Of a DNA stretch of 64,000 bases, positions 54,048-63,520 are shown one piece after another (the stretch's first letter is position 1; each line of letters starts with the position of its first letter). This DNA is from Brucella pituitosa. GTDB taxonomy: Bacteria > Pseudomonadota > Alphaproteobacteria > Rhizobiales > Rhizobiaceae. The position numbers were made by a program, and so were the translations under genes. Under the pieces are notes generated by a model that made no database searches, had not been told where the DNA came from, and saw only the letters and a list, made by a program, of their open reading frames with translations. The DNA lies in contig NZ_PYSY02000002.1 of NCBI RefSeq assembly GCF_003049685.1, forward strand, positions 1,600,001 through 1,664,000. The letters are read 5' to 3'.

Positions 54048-55271
54048 GTGATTACGATTATCGAAAATGCCAATGTCGTCGACGTTGAAAATGGCAAGGT
54101 GCTCCCCGATCAGCGCCTTGTTCTGGAGAATGGTTTCATTCGCGAGGTGAGCGAAGAAAAATTGCCACACTCCGAGGCAAACCGGGTTAATCTTAAAGGT
54201 GCATTCGTTATTCCGGGGCTGATTGATGCCCATGTCCATGCAACAGCCTACACTGCAAATCTGGGCGAGCTGCCGCGTCAATCGCCGATGTATGTGGCAG
54301 CATGTGCGGCAAAGGTGCTGGACGGAATGCTCTCTCGTGGCTTCACGACTGTGCGTGATGTCGGTGGTGCTGATTTTGGTCTCGCACAATCGGTCGAGGA
54401 AGGGCTGATTTCGGGACCGCGACTTCTTTACGGGGGCAAGGCGCTTTCAGCCAGTGGTGGTCATGGCGATCATCGCGCCATGGGTGTGGATCGGACTGAC
54501 GAAACCTATGCGCAGGTCAGCCTTGGTAGGCGCTGCGATGGTGTTGATGAGGTTCGCCGAGCAGCGCGTGATGAGATCAGGCGCGGCGCGCACCACATTA
54601 AGATTATGGCTAATGGTGGTATTTCTTCCCCAACCGACCGCATCACTTCGGATCAGTTTTCGGAAGATGAAATTGCGGCAATCGTCGATGAAGCCAATAT
54701 GGCTGATCTTTATGTCGTGTCACATACCTATACCGCCCGTTCGGTTGCACGCGCTGTGCGTAACGGTGTGCGTTCAATCGAGCATGGTAATCTTCTTGAT
54801 GAAGAGACTGTCGCGCTGATGAAGCAGGCTGGGAGTTTCCTGACGCCGACGCTCTCTTGCTTCCGGGCGCTGGCGGAAGTGGGCGCGGAAAGCGGTTTCC
54901 CAAAAGACCGGATGGACAAGATCAGGCTGGTGCTCGATTCGGGCCTTTATGCTGTCGAACTTGCCTATCGCGCGGGGGTGCCGATGGCATATGGCACCGA
55001 TCTGATCGGGCCAATGCATTCGCGCCAGCTGCATGAGTTTGCCTTGCGTGCTGACGTTGTACCACCGCTTGACCTGCTTCGTGCGGCAACGAGTACGGCG
55101 GCGGAATTGGTGCGGCTTGAGAATGAAATCGGCCACGTTAAGGAAAATTACCGCGCCGATCTCAATGTCCTCTCAGCCAATCCGCTGGATAAGGGTGTTC
55201 TGGAAAGCTTTGCCAAGCATCTCCAGTTCGTCATTAAAGGTGGTGAAATCGTTAAAAGCTATTCTTCATAA
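54048..55271 (+). CDS. Amidohydrolase-family metal hydrolase (prolidase/imidazolonepropionase-like)
   Basis: A 407-residue (beta/alpha)8 metallohydrolase. Ligands: HxH in IPGLIDAHVHATAY, the probable carboxylated lysine in HHIKIMANGGISSP, histidines in YVVSHTYTARS and RSIEHGNLLDE, and the catalytic aspartate in MAYGTDLIG. No signal peptide. Related enzymes cleave Xaa-Pro or other dipeptides and cyclic amides, fitting a peptide-import locus. GTG 54048 follows AGGAA at about 9 bases. The stop overlaps the convergent M81 gene by 6 bases. Confidence 0.85.
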   Translation: MITIIENANVVDVENGKVLPDQRLVLENGFIREVSEEKLPHSEANRVNLKGAFVIPGLIDAHVHATAYTANLGELPRQSPMYVAACAAKVLDGMLSRGFTTVRDVGGADFGLAQSVEEGLISGPRLLYGGKALSASGGHGDHRAMGVDRTDETYAQVSLGRRCDGVDEVRRAARDEIRRGAHHIKIMANGGISSPTDRITSDQFSEDEIAAIVDEANMADLYVVSHTYTARSVARAVRNGVRSIEHGNLLDEETVALMKQAGSFLTPTLSCFRALAEVGAESGFPKDRMDKIRLVLDSGLYAVELAYRAGVPMAYGTDLIGPMHSRQLHEFALRADVVPPLDLLRAATSTAAELVRLENEIGHVKENYRADLNVLSANPLDKGVLESFAKHLQFVIKGGEIVKSYSS

Positions 55272-56786
55272 GATCTGAAATGCAATCTCGCATTCTTCAG
55301 CGACCTGACGGTCCCATTCGCTCTTGTCGAATGACGCAAGCGGAAGAATGCGGGTAGCACGTTTTGTGAAAGGGAACTTGGTCGCATCCGTCGAAGCATA
55401 ACCGCCGCTGTCGACGACAAAAACACCTTGTTCTGCAAGCGGCGTAAATGATGTGCGGAAATGGTTGCTCGATTTGACGTGAATGATCGCCTTGCTTTCG
55501 AGATTGATACCCAGACTACGGAAAGCCTGCGTGTCATAGGCCTGAATGCGCTCGGTGACGAGAACGATATGACCGTGATCGCGGACACGAAGAACAGCGC
55601 CCAGACCGCCCTCTAGCAGTTCGCCATGCAGATTGGCGCCTTCATTGCGATAACGAACATCCGCGATGCGTTCCACAAGCGCATCGACAACGAACGGCTC
55701 CCCACTTTGCAAGCGCCCCATGGCGATTTTGCCGCGATTGCCCTCACCAATCGCCTGCGCGGCCAAGACCGCTTCGCCATCAATCATGAAACCAGCTGCG
55801 AATGGCAGATCCTGCGCAGAAAGACTTGCAAAAATATCGGCGACATTAGCAACCCCGCCTGAACCGGGGTTATCGCCGGCGTCACCAATGACCACACGTC
55901 CTTTGGTGGCACGATCATAGATCTCCGGCGCTATTGCATTGAATGAAGGTGCGGGACGGGTAATCGCTTCGCGCTTTTGCCAGATGACCTCTGCCATATC
56001 GCGATAGGCCTGTTTCATGGCTTCTTCGTCGGTGCCTGTTACAAGAACAGAGCTTCCAACATCATCGGAATCCACATAGGGAAAGCCGCCCATTACAACG
56101 ACATCGGCAAGCCCATCACGGTGTTCGATGTCATTGGATAGTGCGACCAGGCTTTTGAATGGCTCTGCATCGCTGGTTTGTGCGCTCATGGGTGCTGCTA
56201 CTGGCAAGCGGAAGCGCCGTGTCCGCCAGCTCACAGGGTCAAGCGCCAACTGCATCAATTTTTTGCCGCGCGCATGAGTGTCAGAATGTGGGTATAGTTT
56301 GCCACCTATCACCACATCGACAACATGCGGCAGCGTCGGTTCGACATTGGCATGAAAATCGAGCGGTACGGCTATGCGGACATGAGGGCCAACAATTGCA
56401 CGTACCTTTCGGGCAAGATCTGTCTCAGGCGTGGAGACGCCCTCAACCACCAGAGCGCCGTGCAACAGAAGCGCTACGACGTCTACGGGCGCCGTTGCTG
56501 CAATGTCTTCTAGCGACTGAATAATTTCTGCCACGAGACGGTGATAACCTTCTGCCTCGAGCGTTCCACCCGGAAGGCATCCGGTGCAAACGCCGTAAGC
56601 AATGTCATAGCCAGCTTCATCAAGCGCTTCCGTTACACCGCCCAGCCAGTTGCTGGTTGAGCCGAATTCTCGCCGCACATCTTCGCCACAAAAATACTGT
56701 GCTGAGAGAAATCCATCGTAATTCGCCTTGACCGGCGTAAACGCGTTGGCTTCGTGAAAGAGCTGAATAACGGCGGCGCGGGGCAT
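55266..56786 (-). CDS. M81-family metallopeptidase (MlrC-like)
   Basis: A 506-residue protein of the MlrC/M81 family: an N-terminal MlrC domain (QLFHEANAFTPVKANYDGF with likely metal ligands, VALLLHGALVVEGVSTPETD, PLDFHANVEPTLPHVVDVV) and the MlrC C-terminal domain from about 300 (IGDAGDNPGSGGVANVADI). Named for microcystinase C, but most bacterial members sit in amide or hydantoin catabolic clusters, as here. Cytoplasmic. It starts 21 bases after the FAD oxidoreductase gene in the same operon. Confidence 0.88.
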   Translation of the reverse strand: MPRAAVIQLFHEANAFTPVKANYDGFLSAQYFCGEDVRREFGSTSNWLGGVTEALDEAGYDIAYGVCTGCLPGGTLEAEGYHRLVAEIIQSLEDIAATAPVDVVALLLHGALVVEGVSTPETDLARKVRAIVGPHVRIAVPLDFHANVEPTLPHVVDVVIGGKLYPHSDTHARGKKLMQLALDPVSWRTRRFRLPVAAPMSAQTSDAEPFKSLVALSNDIEHRDGLADVVVMGGFPYVDSDDVGSSVLVTGTDEEAMKQAYRDMAEVIWQKREAITRPAPSFNAIAPEIYDRATKGRVVIGDAGDNPGSGGVANVADIFASLSAQDLPFAAGFMIDGEAVLAAQAIGEGNRGKIAMGRLQSGEPFVVDALVERIADVRYRNEGANLHGELLEGGLGAVLRVRDHGHIVLVTERIQAYDTQAFRSLGINLESKAIIHVKSSNHFRTSFTPLAEQGVFVVDSGGYASTDATKFPFTKRATRILPLASFDKSEWDRQVAEECEIAFQIL

Positions 56787-56807
56787 GGGGCTTCCTTGGA
56801 ATTTTGG

Positions 56808-58097
56808 TCAGACTTCGCGGCCATCCTGCCATCGCATATAAGGCAGGATGAAGCGCGCCGTTCGGCTAACAATGGGGTGAAAAGCGACCTGTGGCACAGG
56901 TGTTGGACGCAAGGCGAGTTGGTCATCCGCTACGCCGCAAACGGCGTCGGCAACTACATCCGCCATAGCGCATGAGAGTGCAAGGCCGCGCCCATTGCAG
57001 CCAATCCAGCTGTAAAGACCGTCGTCGCGTCTATGCAGATGCGGCAGGCGATCCACCGTCATAGCGATGCGCCCGCCCCAGAACGTTTTCACTGTTCCGT
57101 TTGGCAGGTCAGGGAAGAGCGCGCGCAACCGACCCTCTACCATCGCAGGCAGACGATACGCAGCACCTGCCTGAATGGCGAGCGCGCCGCCAGAAACCAA
57201 TCGCCCCTCACGATCCTTGCGGAAATAACGAAGGTCAAATCGGGTGTCTGACGATGCTTCATTGCCGGGCAGGATTGTATCCGCTAAATCACCCAGCGGC
57301 TCGGTTGCCGCTTGATAGGATGTCACCGGCACAATGGAGCGACGCAGTTCGGGCCAGAGATTGCCGGTGTGGGCGGCGGTCGCGAGCACGACTTTTTCTG
57401 CGTGAAGTTCGCCGTTTGAGGTTTTGATCAGCCAGTCTGTCGACGCTCGCGTGAGATTAAGTGCTGGACTTTGCTCAAAGACCACAACACCTTCTGAGGT
57501 AGCGGCACGTGCAAGGCCCACCGTGAAAGCATAAGGGTTTATGTGCCCACCGCCACGATGCTCCCATCCGCCATGGTAAGTATCGGTGCCTAGCCGGGTT
57601 GCCAGATCATCAGAGGAAACAACGGCAGTTGGTGCACCAGCCTCAGCCCATTGTGCAGCAAGAGCGGAAACGCGCTTGAGACGGCCGGGACTGTGTGCCG
57701 GTTGCAGCCATCCAGCGCGGCTCAAATCGCAATCGATCCTGTAACGGTTGGCGAGTTCATAAAGCTTGTCGGCAGCGCCCCTCACAAGCTCGATAAAACG
57801 TTCCGCCTGTTCTCCCGGCCAAACATTCCGTAAAGCATTGGGCCCATGGCGTGTTAGCGCCGAAATGACTTGCCCGTTGGCGCGCCCGGAAGCGCCATAG
57901 CCGACCTTGGTTGCTTCAAGTACGGTGACTTTGCGACCACGCCTCGCGAGCTCGATGGCTGCAGCAAGACCAGCAATGCCGCCGCCAATGATCGCGATCT
58001 CGGTTTTTACAATACCTTCAAGAACATTACCTTCAAACTGTTCGCGTGAGAGCGACATCCACAAGGATGAAGGTTTATTCGATGGCCAGGATTTCAT
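56808..58097 (-). CDS. FAD-dependent amine/amino-acid oxidoreductase (DAO family)
   Basis: A 429-residue flavoenzyme. The FAD site is IAIIGGGIAGLAAAIELARRG with the terminal acidic residue in VTVLEATKVGYGASGRANGQ, and FWGGRIAMTVDRLPHL with YSWIGCNGRGLALSCAMADV lies near the C-terminus. The shape matches gamma-glutamylputrescine oxidase/sarcosine-oxidase-like members. It would oxidise a secondary or primary amine, perhaps an N-methyl amino acid released by the hydantoinase. Start overlaps the VOC gene stop by ATGA. Confidence 0.87.
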   Translation of the reverse strand: MKSWPSNKPSSLWMSLSREQFEGNVLEGIVKTEIAIIGGGIAGLAAAIELARRGRKVTVLEATKVGYGASGRANGQVISALTRHGPNALRNVWPGEQAERFIELVRGAADKLYELANRYRIDCDLSRAGWLQPAHSPGRLKRVSALAAQWAEAGAPTAVVSSDDLATRLGTDTYHGGWEHRGGGHINPYAFTVGLARAATSEGVVVFEQSPALNLTRASTDWLIKTSNGELHAEKVVLATAAHTGNLWPELRRSIVPVTSYQAATEPLGDLADTILPGNEASSDTRFDLRYFRKDREGRLVSGGALAIQAGAAYRLPAMVEGRLRALFPDLPNGTVKTFWGGRIAMTVDRLPHLHRRDDGLYSWIGCNGRGLALSCAMADVVADAVCGVADDQLALRPTPVPQVAFHPIVSRTARFILPYMRWQDGREV

Positions 58098-58751
58098 GCG
58101 CGAACCATCACGATTTCCAATCCGCAGCTTTCCCGTAAATCGAAAACAGCATCACTGTTTCCGCTGATCGTCAGGCGATCCCTTCCAGCCGATATCGGTA
58201 TATCTGCGAAGCTGTCGCTGGATAGCACTTCAAGTTCCGAGACGTTCGGTGCGGCAACAGATATCAGACGCTGCGCACCGTTGGGGTGTTCTATTGCGTC
58301 AGATGTCCAGAGAAGTTCAGGTGTGTGGTGCTGACAGAGCAAACATTGATAGGCTGGGGTAACGCTATCTTTGAAACGGCTTATCGAAAACCGTAACTCG
58401 CCAGCGTCGGTTTGTCGTGAAAAGTGCCTTACCGCTTCAGTTTCGATGTTCTTATCTTTGAAGGCTTGAGCGTCCGCCTCTACATCTTTGCTGCGCAGCG
58501 CAATCCCATGCAATCCAGAACCATTTTCGAGAAGTTTGCGCCATTTGGAATTGGCTTCTGTGTTCTCAATGATTGCAAGGATTTCGATATAGGTGTCATT
58601 GAGCATGACACAGCGATTGGCCGTACCCATGGCAGCGCTGTGTTTTGCGATTGGTGTGACATGGAATCCGGCTTTTTTCAAAGGCGGTTCCGGCAGCATC
58701 CAGATCGCCTGTGAGAACCACAACATGGTCGATGGGTAAGTGAAAAGTCAT
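58094..58751 (-). pseudogene. VOC/glyoxalase-like protein, broken by a frameshift
   Basis: The natural start is ATG 58751, giving MTFHLPIDHVVVLTGDLDAA, a typical VOC-superfamily first strand. After GTAFEK the frame changes at six A residues (minus strand; T-run at plus 58673-58678), and the rest continues one base away as KAGFHVTPIAKHSAAMG. Joined, the protein would be about 218 residues with internal IEHPNGAQRLISVA, like the Glyoxalase-like family. As written, the distal frame alone opens only at 58726 with an unrelated start. It may be a true mutation or a homopolymer sequencing error. Likely a dioxygenase/lyase-fold enzyme of unknown substrate. Confidence 0.75.
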
Positions 58752-59555
58752 GCGGCCACCGTCATTTTTTCTGATGCCATAGATGCGGTCGACAATGATG
58801 AGCGTTGCAACCGCCATAAGCAGTTGCAGCGTACTGAGAGCTGCAATTGTCGGGTCGAACTGATGTTCGAGATAGCTGAGCATCACAACCGGCAAGGTGT
58901 TCGTGCTTGCGCTGGCAAAGAAATAACTCACAGGCAAGTTGTCGAACGAGGTGAGAAATGAAAACAGCGATCCAGCCATGATGCCGGGGCGTATGAGCGG
59001 CAATGTTACATGCCAGAAGACCTGCAAGGGATTGGCACCCAGAATGGCGGCCGCTTCTTCGTAGCTTTTGGGCAGACTGCCATAAACGCCCGCAACCGTG
59101 CGGACGACATAAGGAAGGCAGACTATAGTATGGGTGATCAACAGTGCGCTGAATGAAATGCCCAGCCCAAGCCTGCTCATGAAGAACAGCGATGCGAAGC
59201 CAATCACAATCATCGGCATCGACAAAGGTGACAGCAGAAACGCCATGACGGCGCTTGCCCAGCCTGTTCGTGAACGCGCCAGATAAAGGCACGCGGGGAT
59301 GCCGATCAGACAGGAAAGAATGGTCGCGCCGATTCCAATCTTAAAACTGACGATAAGGGCATCCACGAAGGGCTGATAAGCGAAAATATTCGCAAACCAT
59401 TTGAGCGACCATCCGGGAATTGGAAAGGCCACATAGCCCGCAGACGTGAAGGACACGAGTACCACAACAAGAATGGGTGCCAGCATGAAAATGAAGAACA
59501 CGACCACGAAGGTGGTCAATGCAATGTCTGTCCAGTCTTTGCCAAAGAGTTTCAT
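58596..59555 (-). CDS. Polyamine-type ABC transporter permease (PotC type), C-terminus altered
   Basis: An inner-membrane permease with six hydrophobic segments: TTFVVVFFIFMLAPILVVVL at the start, loop EEAAAILGANPLQVFWHVTL, and SFLTSFDNLPVSYFFAS typical of PotC. The frame reads past its expected end into the VOC gene in the same frame. With one base fewer in the A-run at 58765-58770 it would instead end at 58748, overlapping the VOC start by ATGA and giving the usual 268 residues. As written it carries an extra tail of about 50 residues to 58596. The pore part is intact. Confidence 0.85.
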   Translation of the reverse strand: MKLFGKDWTDIALTTFVVVFFIFMLAPILVVVLVSFTSAGYVAFPIPGWSLKWFANIFAYQPFVDALIVSFKIGIGATILSCLIGIPACLYLARSRTGWASAVMAFLLSPLSMPMIVIGFASLFFMSRLGLGISFSALLITHTIVCLPYVVRTVAGVYGSLPKSYEEAAAILGANPLQVFWHVTLPLIRPGIMAGSLFSFLTSFDNLPVSYFFASASTNTLPVVMLSYLEHQFDPTIAALSTLQLLMAVATLIIVDRIYGIRKNDGGRMTFHLPIDHVVVLTGDLDAAGTAFEKSRIPCHTNRKTQRCHGYGQSLCHAQ

Positions 59556-59558
59556 CGT

Positions 59559-60419
59559 TTAAGCTCCCCGGCGGCGCACGAGACGCAATTGCAGGAAGAG
59601 ACAGGCAACTGCGATCACCAGAAGGATCGAACTCATGGCACTCGCCATGCCAAAATCACGTGTGGTGTTGAATTGCTGGTAAATGAGCAATGGCAATGTT
59701 TGAAGACCGCCGCCGAGCATTACCAGCGTTACGAAGCTTCCATTGGCAATCATGAAGACAAGTATCGCGCCGGTTCCGATGCCGTCGAGTGAGAGGGGCA
59801 AAGTCACCTCCCAGAAGGTGCGCAGACGCCCGGCACCGAGAATTTTTGCGGATTCCTCCAACCTGCGATCAATCCCTTGTAAAACCGTGCTGATCGAAAG
59901 AACCATGAAAGGCACGAGCACATGCACGAGAGCGGCTATGGTGATTTCCGGCGAGTTGGTGAACCGCAACGGCACCGAGATGAGACCGAGCTGGTCGACA
60001 AGCAGATTGTTGATGAGGCCACGGCGGGCAAACAGAACCTGCCAGCCGAAGGTGCGCATGATGATTGAAGTCAGGAGTGGAGCGATAAGCAGAAAGACAA
60101 TCAAGCCAGCCCATCGGCCTGCTTTGCGCACCAGAAAATAGGCAACCGGATAGCCGATGATTACGCAAATCAGCGTCACACCACCTGAAAGCAATATCGT
60201 CTCGCCGATGACGCGCAGATAGAAGGGATCGGTCAGCAGCGTGGCGTAACGTGCGAAAGTTAAACCGCCTTCAGTATCGACAAAGCTGCGGACGCTGTTG
60301 TCAAACAGTGGCAGGACGAAAAAAGCCAGCAGGAACGCCAGAGCAGGCAAGACAAGTAGCCAGCCCGGTAGTGCCAGCCCCTTTCTTGTCGTAACCTTTG
60401 ATGTTTCTGTCTGGCTCAT
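59559..60419 (-). CDS. Polyamine-type ABC transporter permease (PotB type)
   Basis: A 286-residue inner-membrane protein with six hydrophobic segments (WLLVLPALAFLLAFFVLPLF first) and the loop EESAKILGAGRLRTFWEVTL. Start at 60419 (MSQTETSK) was chosen; the frame to 60473 only adds a non-conserved basic stretch. Pairs with the PotC-type permease that starts 3 bases after its stop. Confidence 0.92.
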   Translation of the reverse strand: MSQTETSKVTTRKGLALPGWLLVLPALAFLLAFFVLPLFDNSVRSFVDTEGGLTFARYATLLTDPFYLRVIGETILLSGGVTLICVIIGYPVAYFLVRKAGRWAGLIVFLLIAPLLTSIIMRTFGWQVLFARRGLINNLLVDQLGLISVPLRFTNSPEITIAALVHVLVPFMVLSISTVLQGIDRRLEESAKILGAGRLRTFWEVTLPLSLDGIGTGAILVFMIANGSFVTLVMLGGGLQTLPLLIYQQFNTTRDFGMASAMSSILLVIAVACLFLQLRLVRRRGA

Positions 60420-60436
60420 ATCCGTGCTCCGCGACC

Positions 60437-61489
60437 TTACTGACCGATTTCCCGGTTCCAGCGATCCACCCATTCATTGCGAACCTGAGCAATTTGCTCA
60501 TATGGCGGGAAGGCGGTTTTCTGCCATGGCGTGATACGGGGCTTGAGCTTTTCGCTGTAAACCACATCCACATTGGTGACACCGTAATTCATGATGTCGG
60601 CAAATTGCGTCTGGTTGGCTGCGTCGAGCACTTCATTGATATAGTCCCAGGCGAGTGGGTTGGCGTTTTTCGCCTTCTGGACTGCCAGACCGTTGAGTGA
60701 ACCGCCTTCTTCCGGATTGATGAAGTCGATCCAAGTTGCGCCTGCATCGTAATGGTTCCAGGTGCGGCCATCGAAATAAATACCGATATCCGCTTCGCCG
60801 GAAGAAAGATGATTGAAGAAATCGTTCGGCCCAGCCCAAAAGACGAGGTTGTCCTTCATCCGCTCGACGGCCTTGAAGAACGGATCGACGTTGTCAGCTC
60901 CGCCACCAAATGCCTTGGCCATGGCCCAGATCAGCATGATCGGTGTGACGGCATAGCTGATGGACGGGATAGAGGCCACGAATTCACCAGCTGCAACCCT
61001 GTCGACAAATTCGGCAAAAGACTTTGGAGGATTTTTTACGCGGTCTTTATTGTAGGTGATGCCAGCTACACCATAGTCGAACAGTGTACCTTTTCCCTCG
61101 ACTGAGTCCGTCAGCTGCTGAGGAATTTTCGCGAGGTTCGGCAGCTTCTCGACCGTAAAGTCTTCAACAAGACCTGATCTTGCTGCGGTCAACGCAAGGT
61201 CCGGCGTCATGATGAGCACATCGACCGGCGGTTTCGCTGGCGACGCTTCGACCTGCGCCAGCCATTGCGGTGGGCCACCGAGAGAGACATTGGCTTTTGC
61301 GCCGGTTTTGGCTTCAAATGGTGCAACAAAGCACTTGCGAACAGCTTCTTCCCATATGCCGCCAAAGGCAGTCACGGTGATTTCTTTTGCGGCCTGCGCA
61401 TTGGCGATGCGCGGGAATCCGCCTGCGGCAAGACTCAGACCAAGCATGGCGCCTGAGCCGAGGAAGTTTCGTCTGGTAATCAGTGTCAT
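60437..61489 (-). CDS. Spermidine/putrescine-type ABC transporter substrate-binding protein
   Basis: A 350-residue periplasmic protein. The N-terminus has a twin-arginine-like TRRNFLGSGAMLGLSLAAGG before a likely cleavage after ANAQA, so Tat export is possible. SBP_bac_8/PotD blocks: ITVTAFGGIWEEAVRKCFVA, VDVLIMTPDLALTAARSGLV, FDYGVAGITYNKDRVKNPP. No ATP-binding gene is seen in the window; it may lie elsewhere or upstream of the hydantoinase genes. Ligand unknown. Start at MTLITRR, with an alternative TTG at 61513. Confidence 0.9.
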   Translation of the reverse strand: MTLITRRNFLGSGAMLGLSLAAGGFPRIANAQAAKEITVTAFGGIWEEAVRKCFVAPFEAKTGAKANVSLGGPPQWLAQVEASPAKPPVDVLIMTPDLALTAARSGLVEDFTVEKLPNLAKIPQQLTDSVEGKGTLFDYGVAGITYNKDRVKNPPKSFAEFVDRVAAGEFVASIPSISYAVTPIMLIWAMAKAFGGGADNVDPFFKAVERMKDNLVFWAGPNDFFNHLSSGEADIGIYFDGRTWNHYDAGATWIDFINPEEGGSLNGLAVQKAKNANPLAWDYINEVLDAANQTQFADIMNYGVTNVDVVYSEKLKPRITPWQKTAFPPYEQIAQVRNEWVDRWNREIGQ

Positions 61490-61513
61490 TGCGATACTCC
61501 TTATCTGGAACAA

Positions 61514-63520
61514 TCAGGCGTTTGCGGAATTGGAAATTGTGATGAGCTTCTCAACTGCCGCCCGGAATGCGATAGCCGCTGTATGTGCGTTCGAGGCTTC
61601 TGCCTTTGTTCGTGGAAAGCCTTCGGGTAGAGCAGGCAAAACGGCGTCGAATATAGCTTTACGCTGGCGCTGCCGCACGGATCCGGGAAGCTGCACAAGC
61701 GCACGGTTCAGACTGTCCATCACGGCGGGTTCGAATACTTCATCCCAGTGCTTTCGCTCAGGGCCAAATCCGTCGGTGGCGCCGTTGTCTGTCAGTGATT
61801 GACGCTTGGCCTCGGTGGCATCCTTATCGATCGCGCCATTGTGTATCACCACGCCATACTCGGTATGAGCGGCGTCGCGCGTGACAAAACCATCCAGAAC
61901 GTCGCCCAAAACGGCGTTTGGATCTCGTTTATGCGGATTGCCCCAACCACCCGCTCCGGGGGTCAGAAACGTTACCGTATCGCCTGCATTGACGTTGAGC
62001 ACATCGATTTTGCCAAGCCTGCGTTCATCAGGACGTCCGCGATTAACGATCAACGCGCCGGGCAGACCTGCCTGGCCACCATAGGAACCCCATGGACGGA
62101 ACAGCAGGCGCTCCATGCCTCGACCGAGTACATTGGTATCATCGGTCAATGCGCGAAAGGTCAGTTCCATGCCGCACCCGCCGCGCCATTGGCCGGGGCC
62201 ACCGGAATCCGGACGCAGGCTGTAGTGCAGGATTTCAACGCCGAGCTCGGCTTCGACCGTTTCAACGGGATTGTTGGCGAGATTGGAGATACCGCTGTCT
62301 CGACCGTCAACGCCATCGCGACCAAAACGTGCGCCGGTGCCGCCGATCATCGGTTCGATGACCTGTACGCGACGCCCGCCTTTGCCATCTGGTTCCGCCA
62401 TGACAACGGGAATGACTGTGCCGGATGATGCGGCAGGCATGACATCAGGCAATGCTTTTCCGAAGGCACCGTTCAAAACGTCATTGACGCGAATGGCTGC
62501 TGCATGACGGACACCTGTTGCGGCGGGTTCCTGCGGGTTGACCAGACTTCCCTCAGGTGCAGTGATCCGAACCGTATCAAGCAGGCCGACATTTAACGGT
62601 GCTGTTGGATCAAGCGTGTTGACCAATGCGAGTACCCTGAGTGTCAGCCATGCATGGGGGCGTCCGCGCGAAGGAATATTCATGGCGGTGGCCACTTGCG
62701 GATCAGTTCCGGTGAAATCCAGATGCACTTCTCCGTCTTCGAATGTTACGGTCAGTGCGATGCGAACAGGCAAGTTACCTGCTGCGTCATCATCAAGATA
62801 ATCCGAAAACGCATAGGAGCCAGCGGGAACCTTGCGCAGAACCGAACGTGCCTTTTCAGCTGCGTAGGTAACAAGATCGGTGCTGGCTGCCGAAACCTCG
62901 TCTGCTCCGTGTTGGGCTATCGCCTGTTCGAAGCGACGACGACCGGCAGCAAGAGCTGCCAGCATGGCACGGATATCACCCATATTGGCTTCAGGCGTGC
63001 GGCTGTTTGCTTCCAGAAACAGGCGCACTTCGGGTGACATCTCTCCGCGCTTCAACAGCTTGACGGGCGGGATGCGCAAGCCTTCCTGAAAGATTTCGGT
63101 ATTCATTGGGGAGATGCTGGATGGCACGCGTCCGCCGACATCCGAGCAGTGTACGAAACACCAGCCATAAGCAATCACGCGGCCCTCATGGAAGTAGGGC
63201 TCAATCATATGAAGGTCGGGCAGATGTGTGGCGAGACCTTCTGAACGATAGGGATCGTTGGTCAGGATGACGTCGCCGGGTTCGAGTGGTCCCACTGCTT
63301 CAATCGTCGGTCCGCATTCAAGGCCCACAAATCCTGAAACACCGATAGAACGCGGATAGGCGAAAAAGCGTCCGTCCAGCCCGGCAAGCGCACAGGCAAA
63401 ATCCGCAGTTTCCTTGACATAAAGCGTGCGACCGGTGCGCTGAAGTGTCAGGCACATTTCTTCGCTGATAGCTGCAAGCTTGTTGCCGAGAATGGCAAGC
63501 GTGACTGGGTTGAGTTTCAT
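61514..63520 (-). CDS. hyuB: Hydantoinase B / N-methylhydantoinase-family subunit
   Basis: A 668-residue HyuB-family protein: TLQRTGRTLYVKETADFACA, GDVILTNDPYRSEGLATHLP, ADFACA then DLHMIEPYFHEGRVIAYGW, NIPSRGRPHAWLTLRVLALV, and PDSGGPGQWRGGCGMEL. With HyuA it forms the ATP-dependent hydantoin/5-oxoproline/N-methylhydantoin hydrolase (also related to acetone carboxylase). Its ATG overlaps the HyuA stop as ATGA. It is followed by an importer and an FAD amine oxidoreductase, which fits import and opening of a cyclic amide followed by amine oxidation. Confidence 0.92.
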   Translation of the reverse strand: MKLNPVTLAILGNKLAAISEEMCLTLQRTGRTLYVKETADFACALAGLDGRFFAYPRSIGVSGFVGLECGPTIEAVGPLEPGDVILTNDPYRSEGLATHLPDLHMIEPYFHEGRVIAYGWCFVHCSDVGGRVPSSISPMNTEIFQEGLRIPPVKLLKRGEMSPEVRLFLEANSRTPEANMGDIRAMLAALAAGRRRFEQAIAQHGADEVSAASTDLVTYAAEKARSVLRKVPAGSYAFSDYLDDDAAGNLPVRIALTVTFEDGEVHLDFTGTDPQVATAMNIPSRGRPHAWLTLRVLALVNTLDPTAPLNVGLLDTVRITAPEGSLVNPQEPAATGVRHAAAIRVNDVLNGAFGKALPDVMPAASSGTVIPVVMAEPDGKGGRRVQVIEPMIGGTGARFGRDGVDGRDSGISNLANNPVETVEAELGVEILHYSLRPDSGGPGQWRGGCGMELTFRALTDDTNVLGRGMERLLFRPWGSYGGQAGLPGALIVNRGRPDERRLGKIDVLNVNAGDTVTFLTPGAGGWGNPHKRDPNAVLGDVLDGFVTRDAAHTEYGVVIHNGAIDKDATEAKRQSLTDNGATDGFGPERKHWDEVFEPAVMDSLNRALVQLPGSVRQRQRKAIFDAVLPALPEGFPRTKAEASNAHTAAIAFRAAVEKLITISNSANA

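Noticed and set aside
58673-58678. Programmed ribosomal frameshifting at the A6-G run in the VOC gene
   Set aside because: The frame change needed is +1, while A-AAA-AAG-type slippery sites give -1 shifts, and the codon phase is wrong; a length change of the A-run is simpler.
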